38,035 bases of DNA from contig JAGBND010000043.1 in the NCBI GenBank assembly GCA_017634575.1, positions 1-38,035 of the forward strand, read 5' to 3'. A program made the position numbers and the translations under genes. The notes under the pieces are model-generated. The model was given only the letters and a program-made list of their open reading frames with translations. It was not told the origin of the DNA and searched no databases. Source of the stretch: Bacillota bacterium (lineage in GTDB: Bacteria > Bacillota > Clostridia > Lachnospirales > Bianqueaceae). Below are positions 24,065-32,296 of this stretch, one piece after another. Every line of letters begins with the position of its first letter. Position 1 is the first letter of the stretch.

Positions 24065-24873
24065 TTATCAAACCTGACGGGACTGTCAAGATGCCACTCG
24101 GGGGTCTGCTCCAGGGGCGAAATCATGGTTCCGATCCTTTCGAAGGGATCCGTGAAGCATTCTTTAAAAAGACCTGAACCGGAAAGGGGTTCTCCCGCAG
24201 CTGAAAGGTGCGGACAGGCGCCCATAAAGTGCATGCGGAAGGACGCATAGCCCTCCTGTCTCTCTTCCGTTGCCAGTAGTGTCATGCCGGTAGGCGGGAC
24301 AAAAGCGCCATGAAGGAGCGCTGCAGGCGACACGTTGATCAGGTGAGAAAGCAGCATGCCGGTGATGCCGAAATGGCAGAAAACAACAATCAGCTTGTGG
24401 CTGGGATTCAAGGCCCGGTATAGATAGCCTTCTCTCACATAGCCGTGCTCACTAAGCAGATCATCCAGCCCCTGACATACCTTTTGATAGTAGACCGGGA
24501 TCTGGGGATTCGACTGATAGATCGGCGCCTGATGCCATCTTTCAAAATCGAACATATCCATCTGCTTCGTCCAGTCAGCCGGGAAAAAGTCCCAGGCTAC
24601 GTGGTCCTTTCCGGTATGGGGATCCTTTGCTCTGACATCAAACTCCCGGAAGAAATCCAGAATCTCAGCCTTTCTGCCAAGAGCCTTCAGGGTCAAAGAG
24701 GCTGTATCCCTGGCGCGCCCCAAGGGAGAACAGTAAAACGAATCCGCAAAACGGCCAGGACCGTTTTCAGAAGCCATAAAATCAGCCAGGGCTGACGCTT
24801 CACGCCAGCCCTTTTCTGTTAATGAATCATGAACATAATCCGGATCACCATGCCGGATAAATAAAATTTTCAT
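24061..24873 (-). CDS. Histidine phosphatase family protein (phosphoglycerate mutase-like)
   Basis: A 270-residue member of the histidine phosphatase superfamily. It has the catalytic FIRHGDPDY (His at about residue 8), SPLGRARDTA with the second phosphate-binding Arg, and the late VFCHFGITGMLLSHL, which supplies the second catalytic His. It is cytoplasmic. Substrate is not readable; such proteins range from sugar-phosphate phosphatases to regulatory enzymes. The ATG at 24873 was preferred over an upstream TTG because it begins the RHG domain immediately and has an AAGGA site about 10 bases before it. It is coupled to the ThrE-type exporter. Confidence 0.85.
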   Translation of the reverse strand: MKILFIRHGDPDYVHDSLTEKGWREASALADFMASENGPGRFADSFYCSPLGRARDTASLTLKALGRKAEILDFFREFDVRAKDPHTGKDHVAWDFFPADWTKQMDMFDFERWHQAPIYQSNPQIPVYYQKVCQGLDDLLSEHGYVREGYLYRALNPSHKLIVVFCHFGITGMLLSHLINVSPAALLHGAFVPPTGMTLLATEERQEGYASFRMHFMGACPHLSAAGEPLSGSGLFKECFTDPFERIGTMISPLEQTPEWHLDSPVRFDK

Positions 24874-24893
24874 ATCATTGATTCCTTGCAAGT

Positions 24894-24939
24894 CAAAATA
24901 CCCGGTGGTAAGAAAGGCTGCGTGTGATCTGACACCGGG
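24894..24939 (-). terminator. Candidate terminator before the histidine phosphatase gene
   Basis: On the minus strand CCCGGTG (24939-24933) pairs with CACCGGG (24907-24901) over a 25-nt loop and is followed by TATTTTG. It lies between the small basic membrane protein and the phosphatase. Confidence 0.4.
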
Positions 24940-24961
24940 AGGACAGATCCATATAGAACGC

Positions 24962-25378
24962 TTATACCTTGCTGGTCAGCTTATAGACGAGTCCAACGCC
25001 AAGAGCCAGCAAAAAGGCGGCCATTCCAAACGCCTTGTCCCGGCGCTTAGCCTGTTTTTTAGCCTGCCGCTTCTTTTTGGAGCGGGCCCGCTTTTCTGAG
25101 AAGCTTTCCTTGACAGCTGCCTTAACGCCTATGTTTTTGGAACGCTTCAGCACACTGTCCAGTCCGGTGGGGTCCTTGGTTTTTTTAAGCGCAGGTGGGA
25201 CCTTTTTGTCAATTTCGGTTTTAACAGCGCCCTTGGCCAGCCGCACAAAGTCGCCGTATTTCAGGCTGTCTCCTCTTTCGAGAAATTCATCGATTTTTGC
25301 ATTGGCCTGCTTTTTCAAGGTCTGCTCGATTTTTGTCTTCAGCCCGGCCTTGTTCTTACTCATCTTCTTCTCGACCAT
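24962..25378 (-). CDS. Small lysine-rich single-pass membrane protein, unknown function
   Basis: Not recognised. The 138-residue product is strongly basic. A predicted helical, Lys-rich region runs through the first 70 residues. A cluster of Lys/Arg follows at about 95-120 (RARSKKKRQAKKQAKRRDK), then one hydrophobic helix near the C-terminus (FGMAAFLLALGVGLVYKL). This suggests a tail-anchored protein whose basic segment lies against the membrane or binds nucleic acid; that is inference. The start at 25378 was chosen because GAGG lies 7 bases before it; 25363 is an alternative. It begins 20 bp after the degV stop, so the two are probably co-expressed. Confidence 0.6.
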   Translation of the reverse strand: MVEKKMSKNKAGLKTKIEQTLKKQANAKIDEFLERGDSLKYGDFVRLAKGAVKTEIDKKVPPALKKTKDPTGLDSVLKRSKNIGVKAAVKESFSEKRARSKKKRQAKKQAKRRDKAFGMAAFLLALGVGLVYKLTSKV

Positions 25379-25398
25379 AACATAACCTCTTTGAAAAG

Positions 25399-26256
25399 TT
25401 ACTTGGATACGAATAGAACACCCAGCGTTCCCGGACCGCAATGGCTGGCGATCACGCCGCCTGCATTTGTTTCCAGGATTTCATCAAAATAGTTCAGTCC
25501 CTTCAGATAGTCACGAACAAGGGAAACGGTTTTTTCATCTGCATCGGAATGCGTAATGAAGACTCTGTCCGGAACCGCATTTAACAGGGCGTTTTCCAGA
25601 TCCTTTGCATATTTAACCGTCACCACATCCATTTTGCCCCGGTACTTTCTGGAAGGATGCATGGCTCCATCCTCCACCACAATTTCCGGATGAATCTTGA
25701 ATGCGCTTCCAAACATGGCCGCCAGGCCGCTGCAGCGTCCTCCGCGGTGCAGATACACCAGGGTATCGACCACAAAGGAAGCCCTTACTTTAGGAAGCAT
25801 CTCATCCAGCCCTTGGGCAATTTCTTTTCCGCTTTTTCCTTCCTTTGCCCAGATGGAGGCCTGAATGACGCTCAGGCCGATCCCGGTGGAAAGGTTTTTG
25901 GAATCGATGACAAAGACTCTGTCTTCCACATGCAGATTTTCCGCAGCCATTCTGAGAATGTTGTTGGTCGCCGACATGGATGCGGAAATGGTAAACAGAA
26001 CCACCTCCTGAGACGGATCCTTTTCGGTAAAGGCGCGAATGACATTCTTTGCTTCGTCAATGGACGGCGCGGAGGTCTTAGGCGTTTTGCCATTGGCATC
26101 GGACCAGGCATAAATCTGCTCCGGGGAAATATCGACGCCGTCGCTGTATTCTTTGTCGCCTAAAACCACATGAAGGGGAATAATTGTAACATCATATCGC
26201 TCGATCAGTTCCTTTGATAAATCGCAGGTGCTGTCAGCTACTATTTTTACAGGCAT
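25399..26256 (-). CDS. DegV family fatty-acid-binding protein
   Basis: A 285-residue DegV protein. Family members bind a single fatty acid and (as FakB) present it to the fatty acid kinase FakA. Typical motifs are VKIVADSTCDLSKELIERYDV at the N-terminus, KTSAPS near 60, the ISASMSATN lipid-head-group loop, VDTLVYLHRGGRCSG and the C-terminal GGVIASHCGPGTLGVLF. A 29-codon upstream extension of the frame is rejected because ATG 26256 has GGAGG 5 bases before it and starts the conserved fold. It is transcribed from a strong promoter that lies back-to-back with the feo promoter. Confidence 0.93.
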   Translation of the reverse strand: MPVKIVADSTCDLSKELIERYDVTIIPLHVVLGDKEYSDGVDISPEQIYAWSDANGKTPKTSAPSIDEAKNVIRAFTEKDPSQEVVLFTISASMSATNNILRMAAENLHVEDRVFVIDSKNLSTGIGLSVIQASIWAKEGKSGKEIAQGLDEMLPKVRASFVVDTLVYLHRGGRCSGLAAMFGSAFKIHPEIVVEDGAMHPSRKYRGKMDVVTVKYAKDLENALLNAVPDRVFITHSDADEKTVSLVRDYLKGLNYFDEILETNAGGVIASHCGPGTLGVLFVSK

Positions 26257-26314
26257 GAAAACCTCCACTTCCATAATAAAAAAATGAGAAAATGAAAAAA
26301 CTTTCCAAAGAGAC

Positions 26315-26343
26315 ATTATAAGATACTTTATGAAAGAGGTCAA
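26315..26343 (-). promoter_or_regulatory. Sigma-A promoter of degV
   Basis: On the minus strand TTGACC (26343-26338), 17-bp spacer, TATAAT (26320-26315), about 55 bases before the degV start. Confidence 0.75.
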
Positions 26344-26367
26344 CTCCCTAAAAGAATAATCCCATTC

Positions 26368-26396
26368 TTGTGTTTCTACCTTAATAATGGTATACT
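26368..26396 (+). promoter_or_regulatory. Candidate sigma-A promoter of the feoAB fusion gene
   Basis: TTGTGT (26368-26373), 17-bp spacer, TATACT (26391-26396). It is divergent from the degV promoter; the two -35 boxes are 24 bp apart. Confidence 0.6.
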
Positions 26397-26400
26397 ATAT

Positions 26401-26562
26401 AGGTTGTGCATGCGGAGGCACATTGTATGCGCGCATAGGCTGAATACGTGCCATAGGATCCATACCTGTTCCGGAAACCCGGAACCCAGGTGCATCACGG
26501 GGACACGGAAGCTGCTTATGCACCATCTGTATGCATAAATACATCACGCATTGAGGATTAAC
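26401..26562 (+). promoter_or_regulatory. Long 5' leader of feoAB with three-helix folding potential
   Basis: About 160 bases separate the promoter from the start codon. GTGCAT (26405-26410) can pair with ATGCAC (26518-26523) to enclose two hairpins. One is GGCAC (26416-26420) with GTGCC (26450-26454). The other is a CCTG-TTCCGG / CCGGAA-CCCAGG stem with an AAAC loop (about 26466-26493). This three-way-junction layout is suggestive of a cis-regulatory RNA. I saw no match to known riboswitch cores and no terminator. Confidence 0.35.
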
Positions 26563-28947
26563 ATGACGATAAAAGATTTGGAGATCGGCAAAAGCGGTAT
26601 TGTGACAGTGGTAGGCGGGGAAGGCGCGCTCAGACAGCATTTTCTGGATATGGGCGTCATCCCGGGAGCAGAAATCACGGTCGTTCAATATGCGCCCATG
26701 GGAGATCCTATTGAACTGAGAATACATGGATACGAGCTGACGCTTCGTCTGGATGATGCGTCCAAAATTGAGATTACGCCTGTGGAAGATGCTTCCAAAA
26801 CGGCTGAAAACAGCCGGGAAAGCACCCATCACAAGAGTTCTTCCCATGATCATCATTTTCATGTGGAGCATCCCGGTCTGGGCGAGGAGGGACGATTTCA
26901 TCCAAAAGGCTCCGGCGATCCGCTGCCTGATGAAACACTTCTCACCTTTGCACTGGTGGGCAACCAGAACAGCGGCAAAACCACCCTGTTCAATCAGTTA
27001 ACCGGTGCCAATCAGCACGTGGGCAATTTCCCCGGAGTTACGGTAGATCGAAAAGATGGTATGATCCGCGGAAAGAAAAATACTTCGATTACCGATCTTC
27101 CCGGCATTTACTCCATGTCCCCCTACTCCAGCGAAGAACTGGTCTCCAGGGATTTTGTATTGAAAGAAAAGCCGAAAGCCCTGATCAATATCGTAGATGC
27201 AACAAATATCGAACGGAACCTGTATCTGACCATGCAGCTTCTGGAAATGAATATTCCCATGGTCGTAGCCCTGAACATGATGGACGAGGTGACCGGAAAC
27301 GGCGGTTCCATTGATGTCAACAAAATGGAAGCCCAGCTCGGGGTGCCCGTGGTTCCGATTTCTGCAGCGAAAAACGAAGGCGTGGATGAACTGGTCCGGC
27401 ACCTGATTCATATCGCCAAATATCAGGAAAGACCACAGCGCCAGGATTTTTGTGATGCCAAAGCCTATGGCGGCGCGGTTCACAGAGCGCTTCACGCGGT
27501 CAGCCACCTGATTGAAGATCATGCGGAGAAGCATGACATTCCGGTTCGTTTTGCTGCTTCCAAACTGATCGAAGGCGATCAGCTGATCCTCGAGCAGCTG
27601 GATCTGGATCAGAATGAAAAAGAAACGCTGGAACATATTGTTCTTCAGATGGAAACGGAACGCGGTCTGGACCGCAGCGCCGCCATTGCCGATCTGCGTT
27701 TTTCCTTTATCAGCAAAATCTGCGAAAGCTGTGTCACTAAACCGAAAGAGAGCAAGGAGCATCTCAGAAGCCGCAGGATGGATCAGATTCTTACCGGCAA
27801 GTATACGGCCATTCCGGTCTTTATTCTCATCATGGGCCTGGTCTTTTTCCTGACCTTTGAGGTGATCGGCGCCTTTCTGCAGGGCCTTCTGGAGACCGGC
27901 ATCGGCGCGCTGACAGACATCGTGGACCGGGCCATGTCTTCTGCGGGCGTTAACGAGGTAATCCACGGGCTGGTAATTGACGGCATTTTCGAAGGTGTCG
28001 GCAGCGTGCTGAGCTTTCTTCCCATTATTGTCACGATGTTTCTGTTTCTCTCCCTTCTGGAAGACAGCGGCTACATTGCCAGAGTGGCCTTCTTTATGGA
28101 TAAGCTGCTGCGCAAAATCGGTCTTTCCGGACGAAGCATCGTTCCGATGCTGATCGGCTTCGGCTGCACCGTGCCGGCTGTTATGGCAACCAGAACCCTT
28201 CCCAGCGAACGGGACCGCAAAATGACCATTCTGCTGACGCCTTTCATGAGCTGCACCGCCAAGCTTCCCATCTATGCCTTTTTTGTCGGGGCTTTCTTCC
28301 CCAAATCGGGATGGCTTGTCTACACCTCGCTGTATTTTCTGGGAATTCTGACCGGCATTCTGATTGCGCTCCTCTTTAAGAAGACCCTGTTTAAGGGTGA
28401 GGCCGTTCCTTTTGTCATGGAGCTTCCCAACTATCGCATGCCCAGTCCCAGAAGCGTGCTGCAGCTGCTTTGGGAAAAATCCAAGGATTTTCTCCAGCGG
28501 GCTTTCTCGGTCATCTTGATTGCCACCATCGTCGTCTGGTTTTTGAAGAGCTTTGATTTCCATTTCAATCTGGTTTCCGATTCTCAGGGAAGCATTCTGT
28601 CTGTGCTAGCCGGCAGCCTCTCCCCGCTTTTTAAGCCCCTTGGGCTGGGAGACTGGCGGATTGTCACCTCTTTGATCAGCGGCTTTATGGCCAAAGAAAG
28701 TGTCGTGAGTATTCTGGAAGTGGTCTTTAGAGCGGAAGGCGGTGTTGCTGCCGTTTTAACCACTCTTTCCGCCGCCTGTCTGCTCACCTTCAGCCTGCTC
28801 TATACACCCTGCGTCGCTGCCATCGCATCCATCAAAAGAGAACTGGGAAAAGGCTGGGCCATCGGCGTTGTCCTGTTCCAGTGTGCGATTGCCTGGCTGG
28901 CCGCGCTGCTCGTGCGGCTGATTGGCCTGCTGATCGGGCTTGTCTAA
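26563..28947 (+). CDS. feoB: Ferrous iron transporter, FeoA-FeoB fusion with His-rich linker
   Basis: A 794-residue Fe2+ importer. Residues 1-75 form a FeoA SH3-like domain (GALRQHFLDMGVIPGAEITVV, HGYELTLR). Residues about 86-117 are a linker rich in His (HHKSSSHDHHFHVEHP). The FeoB G-protein domain follows: G1 GNQNSGKTT near 133-141, G3 DLPGIYSMSPYS, G4 NMMDEV. The membrane part (about 405-790) has the Gate motifs, including IGFGCTVPAVMATRT and TPFMSCTAKLPIY, and ends with TPCVAAIASIKRELG. I chose ATG 26563 with GAGG 6 bases upstream rather than the TTG at 26551. It is followed by a short Cys-rich membrane protein, a usual FeoB partner in Bacillota. Confidence 0.95.
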   Translation: MTIKDLEIGKSGIVTVVGGEGALRQHFLDMGVIPGAEITVVQYAPMGDPIELRIHGYELTLRLDDASKIEITPVEDASKTAENSRESTHHKSSSHDHHFHVEHPGLGEEGRFHPKGSGDPLPDETLLTFALVGNQNSGKTTLFNQLTGANQHVGNFPGVTVDRKDGMIRGKKNTSITDLPGIYSMSPYSSEELVSRDFVLKEKPKALINIVDATNIERNLYLTMQLLEMNIPMVVALNMMDEVTGNGGSIDVNKMEAQLGVPVVPISAAKNEGVDELVRHLIHIAKYQERPQRQDFCDAKAYGGAVHRALHAVSHLIEDHAEKHDIPVRFAASKLIEGDQLILEQLDLDQNEKETLEHIVLQMETERGLDRSAAIADLRFSFISKICESCVTKPKESKEHLRSRRMDQILTGKYTAIPVFILIMGLVFFLTFEVIGAFLQGLLETGIGALTDIVDRAMSSAGVNEVIHGLVIDGIFEGVGSVLSFLPIIVTMFLFLSLLEDSGYIARVAFFMDKLLRKIGLSGRSIVPMLIGFGCTVPAVMATRTLPSERDRKMTILLTPFMSCTAKLPIYAFFVGAFFPKSGWLVYTSLYFLGILTGILIALLFKKTLFKGEAVPFVMELPNYRMPSPRSVLQLLWEKSKDFLQRAFSVILIATIVVWFLKSFDFHFNLVSDSQGSILSVLAGSLSPLFKPLGLGDWRIVTSLISGFMAKESVVSILEVVFRAEGGVAAVLTTLSAACLLTFSLLYTPCVAAIASIKRELGKGWAIGVVLFQCAIAWLAALLVRLIGLLIGLV

Positions 28948-28950
28948 CCG

Positions 28951-28981
28951 GTCTGATCTGATCAGATGGATCGGATCAGAC
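28951..28981 (+). other. Intercistronic stem-loop after feoAB
   Basis: GTCTGATC (28951-28958) pairs perfectly with GATCAGAC (28974-28981). There is no T-run after it, so it is more likely an mRNA-stability or processing element than a terminator. Confidence 0.4.
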
Positions 28982-29017
28982 AAACCCTATCTGAATTGTC
29001 TGATGGAGGAAGATGCG

Positions 29018-29188
29018 ATGGGGCCTGTTGATATCCTGATTATTCTAGCCATTGTTCTGGCCGCCGGCTTCGCCGTGAGGCGGATTTATCTGAATCACAA
29101 AAACGGCAGCGCATGCCCCTACTGCGATGGGGGAAGCGCTGCCTGCGAAGGCTGCCAGAACCGAAAAAAATCAATTGACAAAACTTAG
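29018..29188 (+). CDS. FeoB-associated Cys-rich membrane protein
   Basis: A 56-residue single-pass protein: a hydrophobic helix (residues 5-20), then a short cytoplasmic tail with four Cys as CPYC and CEGC. It matches the FeoB-associated Cys-rich family (PF12669), thought to assist FeoB in a role comparable to FeoC. The ATG at 29018 follows GGAGG by 8 bases; the longer frame upstream runs through the intercistronic stem-loop and is rejected. The last codons overlap the -35 box of the next operon's promoter. Confidence 0.88.
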   Translation: MGPVDILIILAIVLAAGFAVRRIYLNHKNGSACPYCDGGSAACEGCQNRKKSIDKT

Positions 29189-29203
29189 TTAGCTGTATAT
29201 AAT
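29175..29203 (+). promoter_or_regulatory. Perfect consensus sigma-A promoter of the second feo operon
   Basis: TTGACA (29175-29180), 17-bp spacer, TATAAT (29198-29203). The -35 lies inside the end of the preceding small gene. A half-matching operator (GTTAG-N6-ATAAT, 29188-29203) overlaps the -10. Confidence 0.9.
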
Positions 29204-29215
29204 AGAGAATCGGAA

Positions 29216-29331
29216 GTTAGCATTTGCTAACTTTTTAAAAGCATTTGGGTTAGCAGATTCTAACCATTTTTTATCATATTCGATTAGATCAGGCTAACTA
29301 TTTTTACAGGCGCCGGTTAGGCGCCCCTAAT
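29216..29331 (+). promoter_or_regulatory. Four-copy operator array GTTAG-N6-CTAAY before feoA
   Basis: Copies begin at 29216 (GTTAG/CTAAC), 29249 (GTTAG/CTAAC), 29283 (ATTAG/CTAAC) and 29316 (GTTAG/CTAAT), each with a 6-bp centre, spaced 33, 34 and 33 bp. The first is a perfect palindrome over 18 bp. They resemble DtxR/IdeR-family half-sites and most likely bind a metal-dependent repressor. The first two are followed by T-runs and could also form small hairpins in RNA. Confidence 0.75.
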
Positions 29332-29354
29332 GCACGGTTATTGGAGGAAGAACA

Positions 29355-29567
29355 ATGATGCCTTTAACATTGGCAGATGTCGGCAAGGAAAACCAGATCC
29401 TCAGGATTGGGGGAAGCGCTGAAGTAAAACAGCATTTAAACAATCTGGGATTCGTCGTTGGCTCTGATGTGACTCTGATCAGCGAACTGGACGGAAATAT
29501 CATCGCTAAAGTAAAAGAGTCCAGAATTGCCATCAGTAAAGAAATGGCCGCAAAAATCATGGTTTAA
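29355..29567 (+). CDS. feoA: FeoA family protein (first copy)
   Basis: A 70-residue SH3-like FeoA protein, a small cytoplasmic partner of FeoB. It contains GGSAEVKQHLNNLGFVVGSDVTLISE and ends in the ESRIAISKEMAAKIMV segment that takes the place of the GYxLxLR strand. Compared with the second copy, it lacks the RRxxDMG and RGYELSIR core, so it is the divergent paralogue. GGAGG lies 7 bases before the ATG. It is the first gene behind the operator array and is followed by a second feoA after 61 bp. Confidence 0.9.
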   Translation: MMPLTLADVGKENQILRIGGSAEVKQHLNNLGFVVGSDVTLISELDGNIIAKVKESRIAISKEMAAKIMV

Positions 29568-29628
29568 TCAAAGGCCGCCCTGCTCACATTTGCAGAACCT
29601 ATGTATTCATTCAGAAGGAGGATCATAT

Positions 29629-29850
29629 ATGAAAACACTTAGAGATGTCAGAATCGGCGATACCGTCAAGGTGGTCAAGCTTCATGGTGAAGGAGCTGTC
29701 AGGCGCCGGATCATGGACATGGGCATCACGAAGGGCGTTGAGGTTTATGTACGCAAGGTTGCCCCTCTTGGGGATCCCGTTGAAGTAACGGTTCGCGGCT
29801 ACGAGCTGTCCATCCGTAAAGAGGATGCGCAGATGATCGAAATCGAATAA
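29629..29850 (+). CDS. feoA: FeoA family protein (second copy)
   Basis: A 73-residue FeoA with the canonical core: GDTVKVVKLHGEGAVRRRIMDMGITKGVEVYVRKVAPLGDPVEVTVRGYELSIRKEDA in sequence order (LxDMGIxxG, APLGDP, GYxLSIR). It should bind the FeoB G-domain region and modulate iron uptake. AAGGAGG precedes the ATG by 8 bases. A frame extension to 29527 overlaps the first feoA and is not credible. feoB starts 18 bp downstream. Confidence 0.93.
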   Translation: MKTLRDVRIGDTVKVVKLHGEGAVRRRIMDMGITKGVEVYVRKVAPLGDPVEVTVRGYELSIRKEDAQMIEIE

Positions 29851-29868
29851 GAGACAAAGGAGAAAAAC

Positions 29869-32289
29869 ATGAGTATCACAATTGCGCTGGCAGGAAACCC
29901 GAACAGTGGTAAAACAACCCTGTTTAACGCGCTTACCGGCTCCAATCAGTTTGTTGGCAACTGGCCCGGCGTTACGGTAGAGAAAAAAGAAGGTAAGCTG
30001 AAAAAACACGATGGGGTTACCATCACCGACCTTCCCGGCATCTACTCCCTTTCTCCTTACACGCTGGAGGAAGTGGTTGCCCGTAACTACCTGATCGATC
30101 AGCGTCCTGATGCAATTTTGGACATCGTAGACGGAACAAACCTGGAAAGAAACCTTTATCTGACCACTCAGCTGACGGAGCTTGGCATTCCGGTTGTGGT
30201 CGCCGTCAATATGATGGACGTGGTCAACAAAAACGGCGATAAAATAAACATCAAGGAGCTGTCCCGCGAACTTGGCTGCAAGGTGGTGGAGATCTCCGCT
30301 CTTAAAGGCGACGGCGTTATGGAAGCTGCCGAAGCAGCGATCAAGGCTGCCGAAGGCCCCAAGACGGTTCCCATGCATACTTTCGCAGGCGTGGTGGAGC
30401 ATGCGCTGGCTCATATCGAAGAGGCCTGCCTCCACGATCTTCCTGAAGAAATGCAGCGCTGGTACGCCATCAAGATTTTCGAGCGTGATGACAAAGTGCT
30501 TGCCAAGCTGAACATTCCTTCTGACACGCTGGCTCATATCGAGCAGGACATCGTCTCCGCCGAAAAAGAAATGGATGACGATGCAGAAAGCATTATCACC
30601 AACGAACGTTATATCTATATTGCAAACCTGATCAAGGGCTGCTACAAAAAGCAGAATAAAGGTCAGCTGAGCGCTTCTGACAAAATCGATAGGATCGTTA
30701 CCAACCGCTGGCTGGGTCTTCCGATTTTCGTGGTGGTTATGTTCCTGGTCTACTATATTTCCATGGTAACGGTTGGCTCCGCTGCTACCGACTGGGCCAA
30801 TGACGGACTCTTCGGAGACGGCTGGCACCTTCTCGGCATCGGCAGCAAAGCCTACAACGAGGATGCGGAAGCTTATGGCGATGCAGCCCTGATCGTAGAC
30901 GGATACGACGCTTACGTAGAAGAAAACGGCAGCGCTCCCACCGGCAGCTTCGAATATGAAATCGAAGATGAAGAAACCCTTGCCATTGAAATAGCCGAAG
31001 CTTCCCTGGAAGACTATGAGGAAGCCAAAGCGACGGTTGAATCCTTTGGCGAAGAGCCTGATCCTGCCGCCTACGGCGTTTGGGTCCCCGGTATTCCGGT
31101 CCTGATTGAAGGTCTGCTGGATTCCATGAACTGCGCAGATTGGCTGAAGGGTCTGATCCTGGATGGTATCGTAGCCGGTGTCGGCGCCGTTCTTGGTTTC
31201 GTTCCTCAGATGCTGGTTCTGTTCTTCCTGCTGGCCTTTATTGAAGCCTGCGGATATATGACCCGTATCGCTTTCGTTCTCGATCGTCTGTTCCGTAAAT
31301 TCGGCCTTTCCGGCAAATCCTTTATTCCGATCCTGATCGGAACCGGATGCGGCATCCCCGGCGTTATGGCTTCCCGAACCATCGAGAATGAGCGTGACCG
31401 CCGCATGACCATTACCCTGACCACCTTTATCCCCTGCGGCGCAAAGGTTCCCTTTATCGCCATGATCGCCGGCGCGATCTTTGGAGGAAGCGCCTGGATC
31501 GCAACCGGCGCCTACTTCATCGGTATGGCCGCCATTATTATCTCCGGTATTATCCTGAAAAAAACCCGTAAATTTGCCGGTCAGCCCGCTCCCTTCGTTA
31601 TGGAGCTTCCTCCTTACCACTGGCCGACCCTTACCAACGTTCTTCGTTCCATGTGGGAACGCGGATGGTCCTTCATCAAGAAAGCCGGTACCGTTATCCT
31701 GCTTTCCACCATCGTGATCTGGTTCACCTCCCGCTTCGGCTTCACCTCTGAAGGCTTCCGCATGCTGGAAGAAGAAGAAATCAGCCTGAGCATCCTGGGA
31801 ACCATCGGAAATGCAATTGCCTGGATCTTCGCGCCTCTTGGCTGGGGCAACTGGCAGGCTGTTGTCGCTTCCGTGACCGGTCTGGTAGCCAAAGAGAACA
31901 TTGTTGGTACGATGGGTATCCTCTATGGCGGCGGCGAAGGGACCGTCTATCAGGCGCTTTCCGCAGCCTTTACGCCTGTCACCGGCATGTCCTTCCTGAT
32001 TTTCAACCTGCTCTGCGCACCTTGCTTTGCGGCTATCGGCGCCATCAAGCGTGAAATGAACAATCCGGCCTGGACCTGGTTCGCCATCGGCTATGAGTGC
32101 GGATTTGCTTATCTGGCAGCCTTCTGCGTCAACCAGATCGGCGGTCTTTTCTCCGGAAGCGTGAATGTCATCGGATTGATTCTTGCCGTCGCTGTTATCG
32201 CCTTTGCCGTCTATATGCTGGTTCGTCCCTACAAGGAAGCCACCAAGCTTACCAATAAAGCAGATGTCAGAAACATCAGCAAGGTTTAA
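29869..32289 (+). CDS. feoB: Ferrous iron transporter FeoB with acidic extracytoplasmic insert
   Basis: An 806-residue Fe2+ transporter. The G-protein domain is at the N-terminus: G1 GNPNSGKTT at 9-17, GVTVEKKEG, G3 DLPGIYSLSPY, G4 NMMD. A helical linker follows, then the membrane domain with Gate motifs IGTGCGIPGVMASRT and IPCGAKVPF, and a C-terminal CAPCFAAIGAIKREM. Between the first and second membrane helices (about residues 310-400) there is an acidic, Tyr/Glu/Asp-rich stretch of about 90 residues. It is absent from the FeoB of the preceding operon and would lie outside the membrane. An AAGGAG site precedes the ATG by 7 bases. The gene belongs to the feoA-feoA-feoB operon. Confidence 0.95.
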   Translation: MSITIALAGNPNSGKTTLFNALTGSNQFVGNWPGVTVEKKEGKLKKHDGVTITDLPGIYSLSPYTLEEVVARNYLIDQRPDAILDIVDGTNLERNLYLTTQLTELGIPVVVAVNMMDVVNKNGDKINIKELSRELGCKVVEISALKGDGVMEAAEAAIKAAEGPKTVPMHTFAGVVEHALAHIEEACLHDLPEEMQRWYAIKIFERDDKVLAKLNIPSDTLAHIEQDIVSAEKEMDDDAESIITNERYIYIANLIKGCYKKQNKGQLSASDKIDRIVTNRWLGLPIFVVVMFLVYYISMVTVGSAATDWANDGLFGDGWHLLGIGSKAYNEDAEAYGDAALIVDGYDAYVEENGSAPTGSFEYEIEDEETLAIEIAEASLEDYEEAKATVESFGEEPDPAAYGVWVPGIPVLIEGLLDSMNCADWLKGLILDGIVAGVGAVLGFVPQMLVLFFLLAFIEACGYMTRIAFVLDRLFRKFGLSGKSFIPILIGTGCGIPGVMASRTIENERDRRMTITLTTFIPCGAKVPFIAMIAGAIFGGSAWIATGAYFIGMAAIIISGIILKKTRKFAGQPAPFVMELPPYHWPTLTNVLRSMWERGWSFIKKAGTVILLSTIVIWFTSRFGFTSEGFRMLEEEEISLSILGTIGNAIAWIFAPLGWGNWQAVVASVTGLVAKENIVGTMGILYGGGEGTVYQALSAAFTPVTGMSFLIFNLLCAPCFAAIGAIKREMNNPAWTWFAIGYECGFAYLAAFCVNQIGGLFSGSVNVIGLILAVAVIAFAVYMLVRPYKEATKLTNKADVRNISKV

Positions 32290-32296
32290 TTAATAT

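Noticed and set aside
26395..26901. Minus-strand 168-codon frame upstream of feoAB
   Set aside because: It overlaps the feo promoter leader and the FeoA domain in antisense and has no ribosome site.
26998..28563. A 521-codon minus-strand open frame across feoAB
   Set aside because: It is antisense to an unmistakable FeoB, has His/Gln/Asn-rich non-protein-like composition and no ribosome site; it is a shadow of the feoB codon pattern.
29623..31620. A 665-codon minus-strand open frame across the second feoB
   Set aside because: Antisense shadow of feoA/feoB with low-complexity composition and no family match or start signal.
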